A stretch of 64,000 nt of DNA from Micromonospora sp. C28SCA-DRY-2. Its GTDB lineage: Bacteria; Actinomycetota; Actinomycetes; Mycobacteriales; Micromonosporaceae. Positions within the stretch are counted from its first letter, which is position 1. The number at the start of each line of letters is the position of its first letter. The stretch spans positions 1,054,001 to 1,118,000 of the forward strand of contig NZ_JAUMKD010000001.1 in assembly GCF_030519475.1 (NCBI RefSeq), read 5' to 3'. The notes beneath the pieces were generated by a model, which was not told the origin of the DNA, ran no database searches, and saw only the letters and a program-made list of their open reading frames with translations. The translations under genes and the position numbers were made by a program. Positions 17,047-26,390 of this stretch are shown one piece after another.

Positions 17047-17422
17047 TGGTGGAGGTGCCGGGAATCGAACCCGGGTCCTTCGCCGCCTTGTCAGGGCTTC
17101 TCCGAGCGCAGCTCGCTGTGCCTCTACTCGGCCCCTCCGATCACGCGAGCGAGTCGGTGTGACGGGCCCAGTCGCTGATTGATCTCGCCGCACGGACCCC
17201 GCGACCGGGTCCGATTGGCCAGCCTCCTAGCTGATGCCGGCTAACTGGGTCGAAGGCACTCCCAGGCCGACAGACTTGCTACTCGCCTCAGGCGGCGAGA
17301 GCGAAGTCAGCGCGATTCTGCTTGGCGCTTATTGTTTTCCGACGAACGATTCACGAGACGACGTCGGCTTCCTCGGCTCGCTTCCCCTGCCGCAACGTAC
17401 GAAGTCGAAACCAGTCACCCCC
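17047..17422 (-). ncRNA. ssrA: Transfer-messenger RNA (tmRNA)
   Basis: On the minus strand the RNA begins GGGGGTGACTGGTTTCGACT and ends GGCACCTCCACCA. The first and last seven bases pair as an acceptor stem, GGTTCGATTCCCGG forms the T arm, and CCA is encoded. The internal frame reads AKQNRADFALAA then TGA, a proteolysis tag with the usual ALAA end. tmRNA rescues ribosomes stalled on broken mRNAs by adding this tag, together with SmpB, whose gene lies directly upstream. Length is 376 nt. Confidence 0.96.
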
Positions 17423-17454
17423 TCGAAGGGCCGCCCCTGTCGGCGGCACCATCA

Positions 17455-17460
17455 AGACTA
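17455..17460 (-). promoter_or_regulatory. Candidate -10 box of ssrA
   Basis: TAGTCT on the minus strand lies about 33 nt upstream of the mature tmRNA 5' end, consistent with a precursor trimmed by RNase P. The region 17-18 nt further upstream (ATGAAT/GATGAA) is a poor -35, so support is limited. Confidence 0.4.
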
Positions 17461-17527
17461 ACGCCTGCCGCAACCGGATTCATCCCGAGGCCGGGCCGGC
17501 ACGCCGACCCGGACGAACGGGTACAGA

Positions 17528-18007
17528 TCACTCACCCATGCCCTTGCCGCGCCGGCCGACGGCCCGGGCGATCTCCCGGTCCGCGTCCCGCCTGGCGAGG
17601 TCCTGCCGCTTGTCGTACGACTTCTTGCCCTTGGCCAGAGCGATCTCCACCTTGGCCCAGCCGTCGGAGAAGTAGACCTGCAACGGCACCATGGTCAGGC
17701 CGCCCTCGCGGGTCTTGCCGATCAGCCGGTCGATCTCCAGCCGGTTGAGCAGCAGCTTGCGGGTACGCCGGGGCTCGTGGTTGGTCCAGGTGCCCTGGGT
17801 GTACTCCGGGATGTGCATCCCGTGCAGGTAGAGCTCGCCGTTGCGCTCCTGGGCGAACGCGTCGACCAGCGACGCCCGCCCGGCCCGCAGCGACTTGACC
17901 TCGGTGCCGGTCAGCGCCATGCCCGCCTCGTAGGTGTCGAGGATCGAGTAGTCGTGCCGGGCCTTCTTGTTGGAGGCGACGACCTTGCGTCCCTTTTCCC
18001 GTGGCAT
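17528..18007 (-). CDS. smpB: SsrA-binding protein SmpB
   Basis: The 159-residue protein is the obligate tmRNA partner in trans-translation; it binds the tRNA-like end of tmRNA and fills the decoding centre. Visible motifs are [61 protein letters not shown] and [13 protein letters not shown] basic tail (RGKGMGE) follows. An in-frame GTG at 18016 would add three residues. The gene lies 105 nt upstream of ssrA on the same strand and 136 nt downstream of ftsX, separated from it by a strong hairpin terminator. This is the arrangement seen in mycobacteria. Confidence 0.97.
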   Translation of the reverse strand: MPREKGRKVVASNKKARHDYSILDTYEAGMALTGTEVKSLRAGRASLVDAFAQERNGELYLHGMHIPEYTQGTWTNHEPRRTRKLLLNRLEIDRLIGKTREGGLTMVPLQVYFSDGWAKVEIALAKGKKSYDKRQDLARRDADREIARAVGRRGKGMGE

Positions 18008-18085
18008 CGGCGCCACCCCCTTTCCAGGTGACCCGTGACCGGTCCGGCCGGCCGCGGGGCGGAGATCATGCTACCCGAACCACAA

Positions 18086-18124
18086 GGGCCCTCCCGCGCC
18101 GTTTATTCCGGCGCGGGAGGGCCC
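18086..18124 (-). terminator. Terminator downstream of ftsEX
   Basis: GGGCCCTCCCGCGCC and GGCGCGGGAGGGCCC form a perfect 15-bp stem with a 9-nt loop, 19 nt past the ftsX stop codon. It separates the ftsEX transcript from smpB. Confidence 0.85.
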
Positions 18125-18143
18125 TCGGAGAGCCGTACGGTAA

Positions 18144-19019
18144 CTAGACCCGCAGGTAGAAGCGGAGCGTGACCCAGGCGGTGACCGCGCTGACGACGCC
18201 GCCGACGCCGGCCATCAGCGGGAACATCAGGGCGATGTCGCCCCACGAGATCGGGGTGATCAGGCCCTCCAGCGCGGCCAGCGAGCCGCCGCCGGCGGCG
18301 AACTTCAGCGCGGCCAGCGCGACCAGGCCGAAGATCGAGCCGATCAGGCCGGCGACCACGGCCTCCAGCACGAACGGTGCCTGGATGAACCAGTTGGAGG
18401 CACCGACCAGCTTCATGACCGCGACCTCACGCCGCTTGCTGTAGGCGGCCACCTGGATGGTGTTGGCGACCAGGAGCAGCGCGGCGACGGCCATCACGAC
18501 AGCGATCGCCAGCGCGAAGTTCTGGATCCCGGTGAGTACCCCGAAGACCTTGTCCAGCAGGCGGCTCTGGTCGACGATCTCGTCGACCCCCTCGGCGTCC
18601 TTGTACTGGTCGTAGATGTTCTTGTACTGCTCCGGGTTGTTCAGCTTGAGCCGGAACGACTCGGGAAGGCTGTCGGCCTTGACGGCGCTGAGCAGGTCGG
18701 GAGCGTCCTGGAACATCTCCTGGAAGCGCTTGTACGCCTCGTCCTTGTTGACGTAGAACGCCTCCTTCACCAGGGGGTCGCTCTTCAGCTTCGCGTCCAG
18801 CGCGTCCCGCTGCTCCGGGGTGACCTCCTGGTCCAGGAAGATCGAGACCTCGACGTTCTCGTAGTAGAGGTCCTTCATGTCGCCGACCTTCTGGTACAGC
18901 AGGCCGCTGGCGCCGAGCATGAACAGCGACACCGCCATGGTGATGATCATGGCGATCGTCATGGTGACGTTGCGCCACAGTCCGACCAGTACCTCGGACA
19001 GGACGTACTTCATCCGCAT
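18144..19019 (-). CDS. ftsX: Cell division permease FtsX
   Basis: The 291-residue protein has one N-terminal transmembrane helix (about residues 20-42), an extracellular domain to about residue 165 containing VEVSIFLDQEVTPEQ, and three C-terminal transmembrane helices. That is the standard FtsX layout. Together with FtsE it forms an ABC-like complex that couples ATP hydrolysis in the cytoplasm to activation of a peptidoglycan hydrolase outside during division. The loop YSKRREVAVMKLVGASNWF before the second helix is the conserved FtsE-contact region. ftsE is 71 nt upstream in the same transcript. Base composition is slightly less GC-rich than in its neighbours, as expected for a conserved gene. 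Confidence 0.96.
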   Translation of the reverse strand: MRMKYVLSEVLVGLWRNVTMTIAMIITMAVSLFMLGASGLLYQKVGDMKDLYYENVEVSIFLDQEVTPEQRDALDAKLKSDPLVKEAFYVNKDEAYKRFQEMFQDAPDLLSAVKADSLPESFRLKLNNPEQYKNIYDQYKDAEGVDEIVDQSRLLDKVFGVLTGIQNFALAIAVVMAVAALLLVANTIQVAAYSKRREVAVMKLVGASNWFIQAPFVLEAVVAGLIGSIFGLVALAALKFAAGGGSLAALEGLITPISWGDIALMFPLMAGVGGVVSAVTAWVTLRFYLRV

Positions 19020-19090
19020 CGGGAATTCCTCCGGCTCTCCGGCGTGAGGTGTTCGTCGTCAGGTCGTACGGCTGAGGGTGGTCGGTCGGC

Positions 19091-19771
19091 TCACCCGTAG
19101 ACGCCGCGGGCCTGGTCGCGCACGATGCGGCCGCTCTCGATCTCGATGACCCGGCGGCGCATCTGGTTCACGATGTTGGAGTCGTGCGTGACCATCACGA
19201 CGGTCGTGCCGGTGCGGTTGATCCGGTCCAGCAGGCGCATGATCTCGATCGAGGTGTCCGGGTCCAGGTTTCCGGTGGGCTCGTCCGCCAGCAGGATCAG
19301 CGGCCGGTTCACGAACGCCCGGGCGACGGCGACCCGCTGCTGCTCACCACCGGAGAGCTCGTGCGGGTAGCGGTGCTCCTTGCCACCGAGCCCGACCAGC
19401 TCCAGCACCTCCGGCACCACCCGGCGGGCGACCGCCTTGGTCTTGCCGATCACCTCGAGAGCGAACGCCACGTTCTCGTAGGCGGTGCGGTTCGGCAGCA
19501 GCCGGAAGTCCTGGAAGACGCAGCCGATCGAGCGGCGGAAGTGGGGTCGCTTCCAGGACCGCATCGAGGTGACGTCCTTGCTGTTCACGATGACCCGGCC
19601 CTTGTTCGGGGTGACCTCGTGCAGCAGCAACTTGATGATGGTGGACTTGCCGGAGCCGGATGGACCGATGAAGAAGACGAACTCGCCCTTCTCGATCGAG
19701 ACGGACACGTTGTCGAGCGAAGGCCGGGACGCCTTCGGGTACGTCTTCGTCACTTGCTCAAGCTGAATCAC
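19091..19771 (-). CDS. ftsE: Cell division ATP-binding protein FtsE
   Basis: The 226-residue ABC ATPase has Walker [17 protein letters not shown]-loop [18 protein letters not shown], signature [15 protein letters not shown], Walker [14 protein letters not shown] and the switch His in [11 protein letters not shown]. It powers FtsX in regulating septal wall hydrolysis. The frame is open for 12 codons upstream, but the GTG at 19769-19771 ([12 protein letters not shown]) matches the family start, and a promoter -10 box lies eight bases before it. It should therefore be translated from a leaderless mRNA. Confidence 0.96.
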   Translation of the reverse strand: MIQLEQVTKTYPKASRPSLDNVSVSIEKGEFVFFIGPSGSGKSTIIKLLLHEVTPNKGRVIVNSKDVTSMRSWKRPHFRRSIGCVFQDFRLLPNRTAYENVAFALEVIGKTKAVARRVVPEVLELVGLGGKEHRYPHELSGGEQQRVAVARAFVNRPLILLADEPTGNLDPDTSIEIMRLLDRINRTGTTVVMVTHDSNIVNQMRRRVIEIESGRIVRDQARGVYG

Positions 19772-19779
19772 GGGTGGTG

Positions 19780-19807
19780 AGTCTACGCGGTGTAACCAGA
19801 GAGCCAA
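19780..19807 (-). promoter_or_regulatory. Promoter of ftsEX
   Basis: On the minus strand TTGGCT (19802-19807) and TAGACT (19780-19785) are 16 bases apart. The ftsE GTG starts eight bases after the -10 box and no Shine-Dalgarno sequence intervenes, so the transcript is probably leaderless. Confidence 0.65.
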
Positions 19808-19889
19808 GCCCCACGCCCCGCGGTTGCGAGGCGAGTCATCAATCTAGGGCGTATCGGGAAGATCGACGAAGCGCTCCGCCCGCGACCGA

Positions 19890-21011
19890 TCACGCACTGT
19901 CGCCGGCGAGCTGCTGCTGCTTACGCCACCGGATACCGGCCTCGATGAAGTCGTCCAGATCGCCGTCGAAGACCGACGACGGATTGCCGGTCTCCTGCTC
20001 GGTTCGGAGATCCTTCACCATCTGATACGGGTGCAGGACGTACGACCGCATCTGGTCGCCCCACGAGCCGGCCGCGTCCGTCTTCAGGCCCTGGAGCTTG
20101 GCCTGCTCCTCCTGCCGCTTGCGCTCCAGCAGCCGGGCCTGGAGCACCCGCAGCGCGGAGGCCTTGTTCTGCAACTGGGACTTCTCGTTCTGGCAGGTGA
20201 CCACGATGCCGGTCGGGATGTGGGTGATCCGCACCGCCGAGTCGGTGGTGTTCACGCTCTGCCCGCCCGGGCCGGAGGAGCGGTAGACGTCGATCCGCAT
20301 CTCGTTCTCGGGGATGTCGATGTGGTCGGTCTGCTCCACCACCGGCAGCACCTCGACGCCGGCGAAGCTGGTCTGCCGCCGGCCCTGGTTGTCGAACGGG
20401 CTGATCCGGACCAGCCGGTGGGTGCCCGACTCGACGCTGAGCGTGCCGTAGGCGTAGGGGACCTTGACCGCGAAGGTGGCCGACTTCAGGCCCGCCTCCT
20501 CGGCGTACGAGGTCTCGTAGACCTCGGTCGGGTAGCCGTGCCGCTCCGCCCAGCGCAGGTACATCCGCAGCAGCATCTCGGCGAAGTCCGCGGCGTCCAC
20601 GCCACCGGCACCGGCCCGGATGGCGACCAGCGCCTCCCGGGAGTCGTACTCGCCGGAGAGCAGGGTGCGGACCTCCATCTCCTGGATGGCCTTGGTCAGC
20701 CCGGTGATCTCGGACTCGACCTCGGTCAGCACGCTCGGGTCGGACTCCGCCTCGGACAGCTCCAGCAGCACCCCGGCGTCGTCGAGCCGGGAGCGGAGGC
20801 TGGAGAGCTTGCCGATCTCGCCGTTGACGTACGACAGCTGCGAGGTGACCTGCTGGGCCCGGGCCTGGTCGTCCCAGAGGTCGGGGGCGGACGCCTCCTG
20901 CTCCAGGCGGGCCTTGTCCGCGCGGAGCCGGTCGATGTCGAGCACCGACTCGATGTTGCGCAGGGTGGCGTCGAGTTCCTTGAGCTGTTCGGCGTAATCG
21001 GCAGCGGTCAC
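19890..21011 (-). CDS. prfB: Peptide chain release factor 2
   Basis: The 373-residue protein recognises UGA and UAA stop codons and releases the peptide. Visible are the SPF codon-recognition tripeptide in [13 protein letters not shown] and the GGQ catalytic motif in [19 protein letters not shown]. Domain 1 is a long coiled coil covering about the first 100 residues. The frame is continuous, without the programmed frameshift found in many other bacteria. The GTG at 21009-21011 ([14 protein letters not shown]) is the likely start. The frame stays open upstream through two copies of a 54-bp repeat, which would add a spurious repetitive N-terminus. Confidence 0.96.
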   Translation of the reverse strand: MTAADYAEQLKELDATLRNIESVLDIDRLRADKARLEQEASAPDLWDDQARAQQVTSQLSYVNGEIGKLSSLRSRLDDAGVLLELSEAESDPSVLTEVESEITGLTKAIQEMEVRTLLSGEYDSREALVAIRAGAGGVDAADFAEMLLRMYLRWAERHGYPTEVYETSYAEEAGLKSATFAVKVPYAYGTLSVESGTHRLVRISPFDNQGRRQTSFAGVEVLPVVEQTDHIDIPENEMRIDVYRSSGPGGQSVNTTDSAVRITHIPTGIVVTCQNEKSQLQNKASALRVLQARLLERKRQEEQAKLQGLKTDAAGSWGDQMRSYVLHPYQMVKDLRTEQETGNPSSVFDGDLDDFIEAGIRWRKQQQLAGDSA

Positions 21012-21028
21012 GACTGACAAGCGTACTG

Positions 21029-21136
21029 CGCGAGCGAGGAGTGAGCTTGCGAGCCCCGCAGTCGCGCGCCAATTCGGCACCGCGCGAGCGAGGAGTGAGC
21101 TTGCGAGCCCCGCAGTCGCGCGCCAATTCGGCACCG
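21029..21136. repeat. 54-bp tandem repeat, two copies
   Basis: The unit CGCGAGCGAGGAGTGAGCTT... to ...CCAATTCGGCAC is repeated exactly at 21029 and 21083, with the first bases of a third copy at 21137. It lies between the PadR gene and prfB. Because 54 is a multiple of three, the prfB frame reads through it without a stop. Confidence 0.95.
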
Positions 21137-21195
21137 CGCGGGGGCGGGATCGGCGTGCGGGCCCCGCGGTTGGGGGCGGGCGGGTCGGCCGGCGG

Positions 21196-21711
21196 TCACC
21201 CGACGGGGGCGCTCTTGAGCCACGACAGGGCGGCCTTGTGGTACGCCACGGCGAACTCCAGCGCGCTGGCGTCGTACGTCTCGCCCTCCTTCTTGGCGTT
21301 CTTGACCTGCTCCCGGACCCGGGCGAGGGCCTCGGTGTGGTACTCGTTCGCCGCCGCCTGGAGGTTCTTGAGCTGGCTGGGCGAGTGCAGGTCGCCGAAG
21401 GCGATACGCAGCGCTATCGGGTTGCGGATGGTGTCCCGGCCGGGATCCTCCGCGAGCCAGCGGGAGAACGTCCGTTTTCCGGCTGCCGTGATCGCGTACG
21501 GCTGGCTCATGCGCGGGCCGGGCTTGCCCATCCGGACGAGCCCGCGCTCGGCCAGCACCGGCAACTCGCGGTAGACCTGGCTGCGGGTCATCGACCAGTA
21601 CGGCGCCAGCCGGCGCTCGGCGGCGGCCATCAACTGGCCACCTGTCATGGGGCCCTCGTGGAGCAGCCCGAGCAGGGCCGCCGCCGTGGGGTTGACTCCG
21701 GAATCCGCCAT
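21196..21711 (-). CDS. PadR-family transcriptional regulator
   Basis: The 171-residue protein has an N-terminal winged helix: [19 protein letters not shown], then [20 protein letters not shown] (recognition helix and wing) and [15 protein letters not shown]. The C-terminal half is helical and probably mediates dimerisation, ending [16 protein letters not shown]. PadR regulators repress efflux or stress genes and respond to small ligands; the ligand here is unknown. The ATG at 21709-21711 follows GTGAGGGGC. It lies just downstream of the tryptophan dioxygenase gene (118 nt) on the same strand, but no direct link is evident. Confidence 0.9.
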   Translation of the reverse strand: MADSGVNPTAAALLGLLHEGPMTGGQLMAAAERRLAPYWSMTRSQVYRELPVLAERGLVRMGKPGPRMSQPYAITAAGKRTFSRWLAEDPGRDTIRNPIALRIAFGDLHSPSQLKNLQAAANEYHTEALARVREQVKNAKKEGETYDASALEFAVAYHKAALSWLKSAPVG

Positions 21712-21829
21712 GCCCCTCACGCTGCCACTTTGCCGACCCTCCGTCCAGGATTTCACGGTTTCGCCACCCGGTAGGGGTTCCTATGTGCACTGTCGGCGCG
21801 AGACAGTCCCTGCCGGAGTTGTCGATGTC

Positions 21830-22633
21830 TTACAGCCGGCTGCGCAACTCCCACAGCTCCGGGTAGAACCGGGTCTCCACCCGGGAGCGCAGGTACGCGC
21901 CGCCGGCCGAGCCGCCGGTGCCCGGTTTGGTGCCGATCTGCCGTTCGGCCATCAGCACGTGCCGGGCCCGCCACAGCGAGAACGCCTGGTCGTGGGCGAC
22001 CAGCGCCTCGGCGAGGTCCCACAGTGCGCCGAACCGCTCCCGGTCCGCCGCGATGGCGGCGTACGCGGCGAAGCGCGCCTCCGCCGTGGCCACGTCGAAG
22101 CCGGCCCGGTCGAGCACGGCCAGGAAACCGTCCCAGAGGCTCGGCTCGGCCAACCGGCGCTCCAGCCGCTCCCGCTCCGGGGCGGCCAGCCCCCGGAACC
22201 GGCGCAGGAAGTCCGGGTCCTTCAGGCCGGAGAGGAACTCGATCTCCCGGAACTGCACCGACTGGAAGCCGGACGCCGGGGCGAGCTTGGTGCGGAAGAC
22301 CAGGAAGTCCTGCGGGGTCATCGTGTCGATCACGTCGACCTGGCCGATCAGCACCCGCTCCACCACGTGGCAGCGCTCCAGCCGGATCCGGGGCAGGTAG
22401 GTCTCGCCGGCCAGCAGCCGGTCCCGGGCGTCGGTCAGCTCGGACAGCAGCAGCTTGAACCAGAGCTCGTAGACCTGGTGGATGGTGATGAAGAGCAGCT
22501 CGTCGTGGGAGGCCGGGTCGGACTCCGGCACCTGCGCGGCGAGCAGGTCGGTCAGTCGGAGGTAGTCGCTGTAGGTGAGCAGGCCACCCTGCTCACCGAA
22601 CCGGGGGTCGTACGCGGGGGTGGGGTGGCTCAT
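21830..22633 (-). CDS. kynA: Tryptophan 2,3-dioxygenase
   Basis: The 267-residue heme enzyme opens the indole ring of L-tryptophan to N-formylkynurenine, the first step of the kynurenine pathway. Diagnostic segments are LTYSDYLRLTDLL, ELLFITIHQVYELWFKLLL near residue 50, FQSVQFREIEFLSGLKDP, and RHVLMAERQIGTKPGTGGS near residue 225, which holds the proximal heme ligand region and the substrate loop. The length is typical of bacterial enzymes. No kynureninase or formamidase gene is adjacent, so the pathway would be completed elsewhere or the enzyme may serve secondary metabolism. Confidence 0.95.
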   Translation of the reverse strand: MSHPTPAYDPRFGEQGGLLTYSDYLRLTDLLAAQVPESDPASHDELLFITIHQVYELWFKLLLSELTDARDRLLAGETYLPRIRLERCHVVERVLIGQVDVIDTMTPQDFLVFRTKLAPASGFQSVQFREIEFLSGLKDPDFLRRFRGLAAPERERLERRLAEPSLWDGFLAVLDRAGFDVATAEARFAAYAAIAADRERFGALWDLAEALVAHDQAFSLWRARHVLMAERQIGTKPGTGGSAGGAYLRSRVETRFYPELWELRSRL

Positions 22634-22741
22634 CGCGCCACGCTACCGCCGCGTCCGGACTCCCGCCGACCGCCGACCGAGCGGCCGGACCGGAGCCCGC
22701 CGGCGGCGCGCAACACGTGCCGCCGGCGGGCCGCCGCCGGT

Positions 22742-24370
22742 TCAGCCCATGTGGGGGTACGTGTGGTCGGTCGGCGGGACGAAGGTCTCCTTGATCGTCC
22801 GCGGCGACATCCAGCGCACCAGGTTGTGCCAGGAGCCGGCCTTGTCGTTGGTGCCGCTGGCCCGGGCGCCGCCGAATGGCTGCTGCCCGACCACGGCCCC
22901 GGTCGGCTTGTCGTTGATGTAGAAGTTGCCGGCCGCGTACCGCATCTTCTCCGCCACCGCGTCGACCACCTGGCGGTCGGTCGCGAAGATCGAGCCGGTC
23001 AGCGCGTACGGGGCGATCGACTCGGCCTGCGCGACCACCTCGTCGAACCGGGCGTCGTCGAAGACGTGCACGCCGAGGATCGGGCCGAAGTACTCGGTGG
23101 TGAAGGTCTCGTGGGCCGGGTCGGTGCACTCGAACAGGGTGGACCGGACGAAGTAGCCGACCGAGTCGTCGGCGGTGCCGCCGGCGATGATCCGGCAGGT
23201 GTCGTCCCCGCTGATCAGCTCCAGCGCGGCGGTGTGCCGGTCGAACGCCTTGGCGTCGATCACCGCGCCACCGAAGTTGCTGAAGTCGGTGACGTCACCG
23301 TAGGTGAGGGCGTCGGCGGTGGCGGCCAGCCGGTCGCGCAGCCCACCCTCCCAGATCGACCGCGGCACGTACGCCCGCGACGCCGCCGAGCACTTCTGGC
23401 CCTGGTACTCGTAGGCGCCCCGGATCAGGGCGGTGTGCAGGGCGTCCACGTCGGCGCTGGAGTGCGCGACGACGAAGTCCTTGCCGCCGGTCTCGCCGAC
23501 CAGCCGGGGGTAGCCCCGGTAGCGGGAGATGTTGTCGCCGACGGTCTTCCACAGGTGCTGGAAGACCTTGGTGGAGCCGGTGAAGTGGATGCCGGCCAGG
23601 TCGGGGTCGGCCAGCACCACGTCGGAGACCTCCTCGCCCCGCCCGGTGACCATGTTGATCACACCGGGCGGCAGGCCGGCCGCCTCGAACAGCCGCATGG
23701 TGAAGTGCGCGGCGAACTGCTGGGTCGGGCCCGGCTTCCAGACCACCGTGTTGCCGAGCAGGGCCGGCGCCGAGGGCAGGTTGCCGGCGATCGCCGTGAA
23801 GTTGAACGGGGTGATCGCGTAGACGAACCCCTCCAGCGGCCGGTGGTCGAACCGGTTCCAGGTGCCCGGCGAGGAGAGCGGCTGCTCGGCGAGGAGCCGG
23901 CGCGCGAAGTGCACGTTGAACCGGAGGAAGTCGATGAACTCGCAGGCCGAGTCGATCTCGGCCTGGATGGCGGTCTTGGACTGGCCCAGCATGGTGGCCG
24001 CGTTCAGGGTGTCCCGCCAGGGGCCGGCCAGCAGCTCGGCGGCGCGCAGGAAGATCGCCGCGCGCTCCTCGAACGGCAACGCCCGCCACATCGGGGCGGC
24101 GTCCTTGGCGGCCTTGACCGCCGCGCGCGCGTCGTCGTGGGTGGCGTGCGCGGTGACCCCCAGCACGTGCGCGTGCTTGTGCGGCTGGACCACGTCGATC
24201 GACTCGCCGCCCGCCATCCGCTGCTCGCCGGCGATGGTCATCGGCAGGTCGATGCGCTCGGCCGCCAGCTCGGCCAGCCGCCGTTGGAGCCGTTCCCGGT
24301 CGGCGCTGCCCGGCTCGTAGTTGCGTACCGGCTCGTTGCGGGGCTCGGGTACGGAGAACACGGCGTCCAT
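22742..24370 (-). CDS. pruA: L-glutamate gamma-semialdehyde dehydrogenase (1-pyrroline-5-carboxylate dehydrogenase)
   Basis: The 542-residue ALDH-superfamily enzyme oxidises glutamate semialdehyde to glutamate with NAD, the second step of proline catabolism. Motifs in order are YAITPFNFTAIAGNLPSAPA, HFTGSTKVFQHLW (cofactor loop), VGETGGKDFVVAH with the general base Glu, and YEYQGQKCSAASRAYVP with the catalytic Cys. These, and the IHFTG spelling, are those of group 1 P5C dehydrogenases. The ATG at 24368-24370 follows GATCGCCAGGAGCCTTG with a clear AGGAG. No proline dehydrogenase gene is adjacent in the window. Confidence 0.95.
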   Translation of the reverse strand: MDAVFSVPEPRNEPVRNYEPGSADRERLQRRLAELAAERIDLPMTIAGEQRMAGGESIDVVQPHKHAHVLGVTAHATHDDARAAVKAAKDAAPMWRALPFEERAAIFLRAAELLAGPWRDTLNAATMLGQSKTAIQAEIDSACEFIDFLRFNVHFARRLLAEQPLSSPGTWNRFDHRPLEGFVYAITPFNFTAIAGNLPSAPALLGNTVVWKPGPTQQFAAHFTMRLFEAAGLPPGVINMVTGRGEEVSDVVLADPDLAGIHFTGSTKVFQHLWKTVGDNISRYRGYPRLVGETGGKDFVVAHSSADVDALHTALIRGAYEYQGQKCSAASRAYVPRSIWEGGLRDRLAATADALTYGDVTDFSNFGGAVIDAKAFDRHTAALELISGDDTCRIIAGGTADDSVGYFVRSTLFECTDPAHETFTTEYFGPILGVHVFDDARFDEVVAQAESIAPYALTGSIFATDRQVVDAVAEKMRYAAGNFYINDKPTGAVVGQQPFGGARASGTNDKAGSWHNLVRWMSPRTIKETFVPPTDHTYPHMG

Positions 24371-24722
24371 CAAGGCTCCTGGCGATCTCGACAGCGGTGG
24401 CGAAACCGGACCCGCTGGCGCGCGGCCGGGTGACCTGCGCCGGAACGCCGCGCGGCGGTAGCCGGTCGCGGCGGCGGGACCGAGCCCAATCTTCCCACGC
24501 GACCCCCTCCCCACCACCCTCCCCCGGACCCCTGCCCGTTGATCGCGGGGTGGGGGCTCGGGATGCGCGCCGGTCCCGACCCCGACCCATCGATCACCGC
24601 GGCGGCCGGGGGACGGCGGCGGGACGGGTGGGGTGGGTGAGCGCGTACGCTGGGGTGCCGGTGACCTGCCTGCCCCGGCCCGGCCGACCGCCCGGATGCC
24701 GGCCCGCCTCGAAGGGGAGACG
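24371..24722. other. Intergenic region between divergent pruA and membrane protein genes
   Basis: These 352 bases should hold the promoters of both divergent genes. I see no clear paired -35/-10 consensus, no RNA gene and no plausible small coding frame. GGGGTGGGGG-like tracts are common and TTGATCGCGG/CCGCGGTGATCGATGG look vaguely palindromic, without a convincing stem. Confidence 0.5.
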
Positions 24723-25868
24723 ATGACCAAGCAGCCCGGCGGCTCCGCGGCCGCGGAGTCGGACCAGCCGGTGGCCGACGACCCCACCACGGCTGCTGGA
24801 TCCGGCGCCTCCACGACCGGCGCGACGACCGCCGCCGCCGTCCAGCGGGCGACCGGAGCGGACCGGGCGGGCGAGGCCGGCGACCCCGACACGGCCGACG
24901 CCGACCGGGACGCGGCCACCGACGACGAGCCCGCCGCGGTGCGCGGGCCGGCGCCCGTGCCGGGGGCGGCGCTGCTCGCGCTGCTCGCCCTGGGCTGGCT
25001 GGCCGCCATGCTCTGGTCGACCCGTGAGGCGATCACCTCGGCGGCGGCCGGGGTCACCGCGATCAGCCTCTCCGCCTTCGCGCTGCCCGGGGTGATCTCC
25101 GCCGCGCTGGTCGCCGGGGCCGCCTTCGCCCTCTTCGGCGTCGACCTGCTCGGTCACCGGGTCGGCGACCGGGCCACCCTGCGCTTCCTCGCGGCGATCG
25201 GCGCCGGCCTGTTGATCGGGCTGGCCACCGCGTTCGCGATCAACCTGACCTACGCCGACAACGCGACCACCAACGTGATCGCCGGCACCAGCGCCGCCGC
25301 GGCGATCATCGGCGGGGCCGCCGCCGGCGCGCGCAGCGCCCCGACCGTCGGCGCGGTGGTGGCCGCCGCGCTCGGCACGCTGGTCTTCGTGGTGGCGTTC
25401 AGCCGGGCCCGCGACCCGCTGTTCGACCTCTTCGGGGCCGGGGGCACCCAGGAGTCCCTGGTGAACGCGGCCAAGTGGGTGTCGCGTACCGAGTCGCTGC
25501 TCGCCGGGGTGGTCGCCGGCCTGCTCGCCTTCGGCTACCTGGCCTGGGCGCGCCGCCGGGCCGCCCGGCGGGACCCGGACGCCCCGGCGCTGCGCTGGCC
25601 GGCGTACCTGGCGGCCGGGGCCGGCCCGGGCCTGCTGCTGCTCGTCGCCGAGGTGATCATCCGGGTCGGCGGGCGCTCCCTGCTCGACCTGGCCGCCGCG
25701 CTGAGCGAGGCGGACGCGGTGGCCCAGACGTCGCTGGGCACCTCGCGGGTGGACAACGGCATCTGGGTGCTCTTCGTGGGCGCGCTGACCGCGCTGATCG
25801 CGTTCGGCCGCACGCTCGGCCCGGCCGCCGGCGACGACGACGAGCCGGTGGAGGTCACCGAGCGCTGA
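24723..25868 (+). CDS. Polytopic membrane protein of unknown function
   Basis: The 381-residue protein opens with about 85 residues of acidic, Ala/Thr/Asp-rich, probably disordered sequence. Eight or nine hydrophobic helices follow, beginning ALLALLALGWLAAMLWS. Helix-breaking Gly/Ala motifs such as GAGLLIGLATAFAINL recur. A loop near residue 235 reads DLFGAGGTQESLVNAAKWV. The C-terminus is acidic. I do not recognise a transporter signature. AAGGGGAGA lies directly before the ATG, deciding the start against an in-frame upstream codon at 24633. It is divergent from pruA and converges on the next gene. Confidence 0.8.
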   Translation: MTKQPGGSAAAESDQPVADDPTTAAGSGASTTGATTAAAVQRATGADRAGEAGDPDTADADRDAATDDEPAAVRGPAPVPGAALLALLALGWLAAMLWSTREAITSAAAGVTAISLSAFALPGVISAALVAGAAFALFGVDLLGHRVGDRATLRFLAAIGAGLLIGLATAFAINLTYADNATTNVIAGTSAAAAIIGGAAAGARSAPTVGAVVAAALGTLVFVVAFSRARDPLFDLFGAGGTQESLVNAAKWVSRTESLLAGVVAGLLAFGYLAWARRRAARRDPDAPALRWPAYLAAGAGPGLLLLVAEVIIRVGGRSLLDLAAALSEADAVAQTSLGTSRVDNGIWVLFVGALTALIAFGRTLGPAAGDDDEPVEVTER

Positions 25869-25880
25869 CTCCGCCCGCCG

Positions 25881-26390
25881 TCAGCCGGCGGTACGCAGCA
25901 GCAGCTCCAGCTCGGTGACGTCGTACCACTCCAGCTCGTGGTCCTCGGCGCCGTCGACGGTGAACTGCGCGTCCGGGTCACCGGCGAGCGCCTCGGCGAC
26001 CACCTCCGCGGCGGCGGCCACGTCCTCGGTCGCCTCCGACCCGTCCACGTGGATCGCCGCGACGGCGTCGATCGGCACCGGCCGGGTCAGCTCCACCGCG
26101 CTCGACCCCAGCTCGCCGTCGCCCCGCCCGACCGCGGCGGCCGGCAGGTCGGCCGAGACCACCACCCGGCGGCGGGGCGCGTCCGGGTCGGCCCGGAGCA
26201 GCTGCAACGCGTCCTGGGCGGCACGGGTGAAGGCGACGTACTCCAGCTCCTCCTCGTCGCCCTCGGCGTACCACTCCCGCAGGGCCGGGGTCACCGCGTG
26301 CGCCCGCTCCGCGCTGAGCCCCTGCTCGCGCAGCCGGGCCAGGATCGGGACGGTCGCCGGCACGTACACCCGGACAAGGTCGTCGGTCAC
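25881..26390 (-). CDS. DUF6912-like hypothetical protein
   Basis: The 169-residue protein begins [20 protein letters not shown] and continues [20 protein letters not shown]. That pattern recurs in an actinobacterial family of unknown function that I place, with moderate certainty, in DUF6912. It is acidic and has no signal peptide or membrane segment. Alternating strands and helices ([34 protein letters not shown]) suggest a small alpha/beta cytoplasmic protein. The GTG at 26388-26390 is the start that gives the family-like N-terminus. It converges on the membrane protein gene, with 12 nt between stops. Confidence 0.75.
   Translation of the reverse strand: MTDDLVRVYVPATVPILARLREQGLSAERAHAVTPALREWYAEGDEEELEYVAFTRAAQDALQLLRADPDAPRRRVVVSADLPAAAVGRGDGELGSSAVELTRPVPIDAVAAIHVDGSEATEDVAAAAEVVAEALAGDPDAQFTVDGAEDHELEWYDVTELELLLRTAG

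Noticed and set aside
17047..17075. A separate tRNA gene at the TTCGATTCCCGG T-arm sequence
   Set aside because: The T arm belongs to the tmRNA 3' domain; the pairing partner is the tmRNA 5' end about 370 bases away.
19890..21134. Programmed frameshift in prfB
   Set aside because: The RF2 frame is continuous from the GTG start; no in-frame early TGA with a slippery site is present.
21647..24433. Open plus-strand frame of more than 900 codons across the kynA and pruA region
   Set aside because: It runs antisense to two clearly recognisable enzymes. Its composition is His/Arg/Gly/Val-rich with no domain, a shadow of the strong G/C third-position bias.
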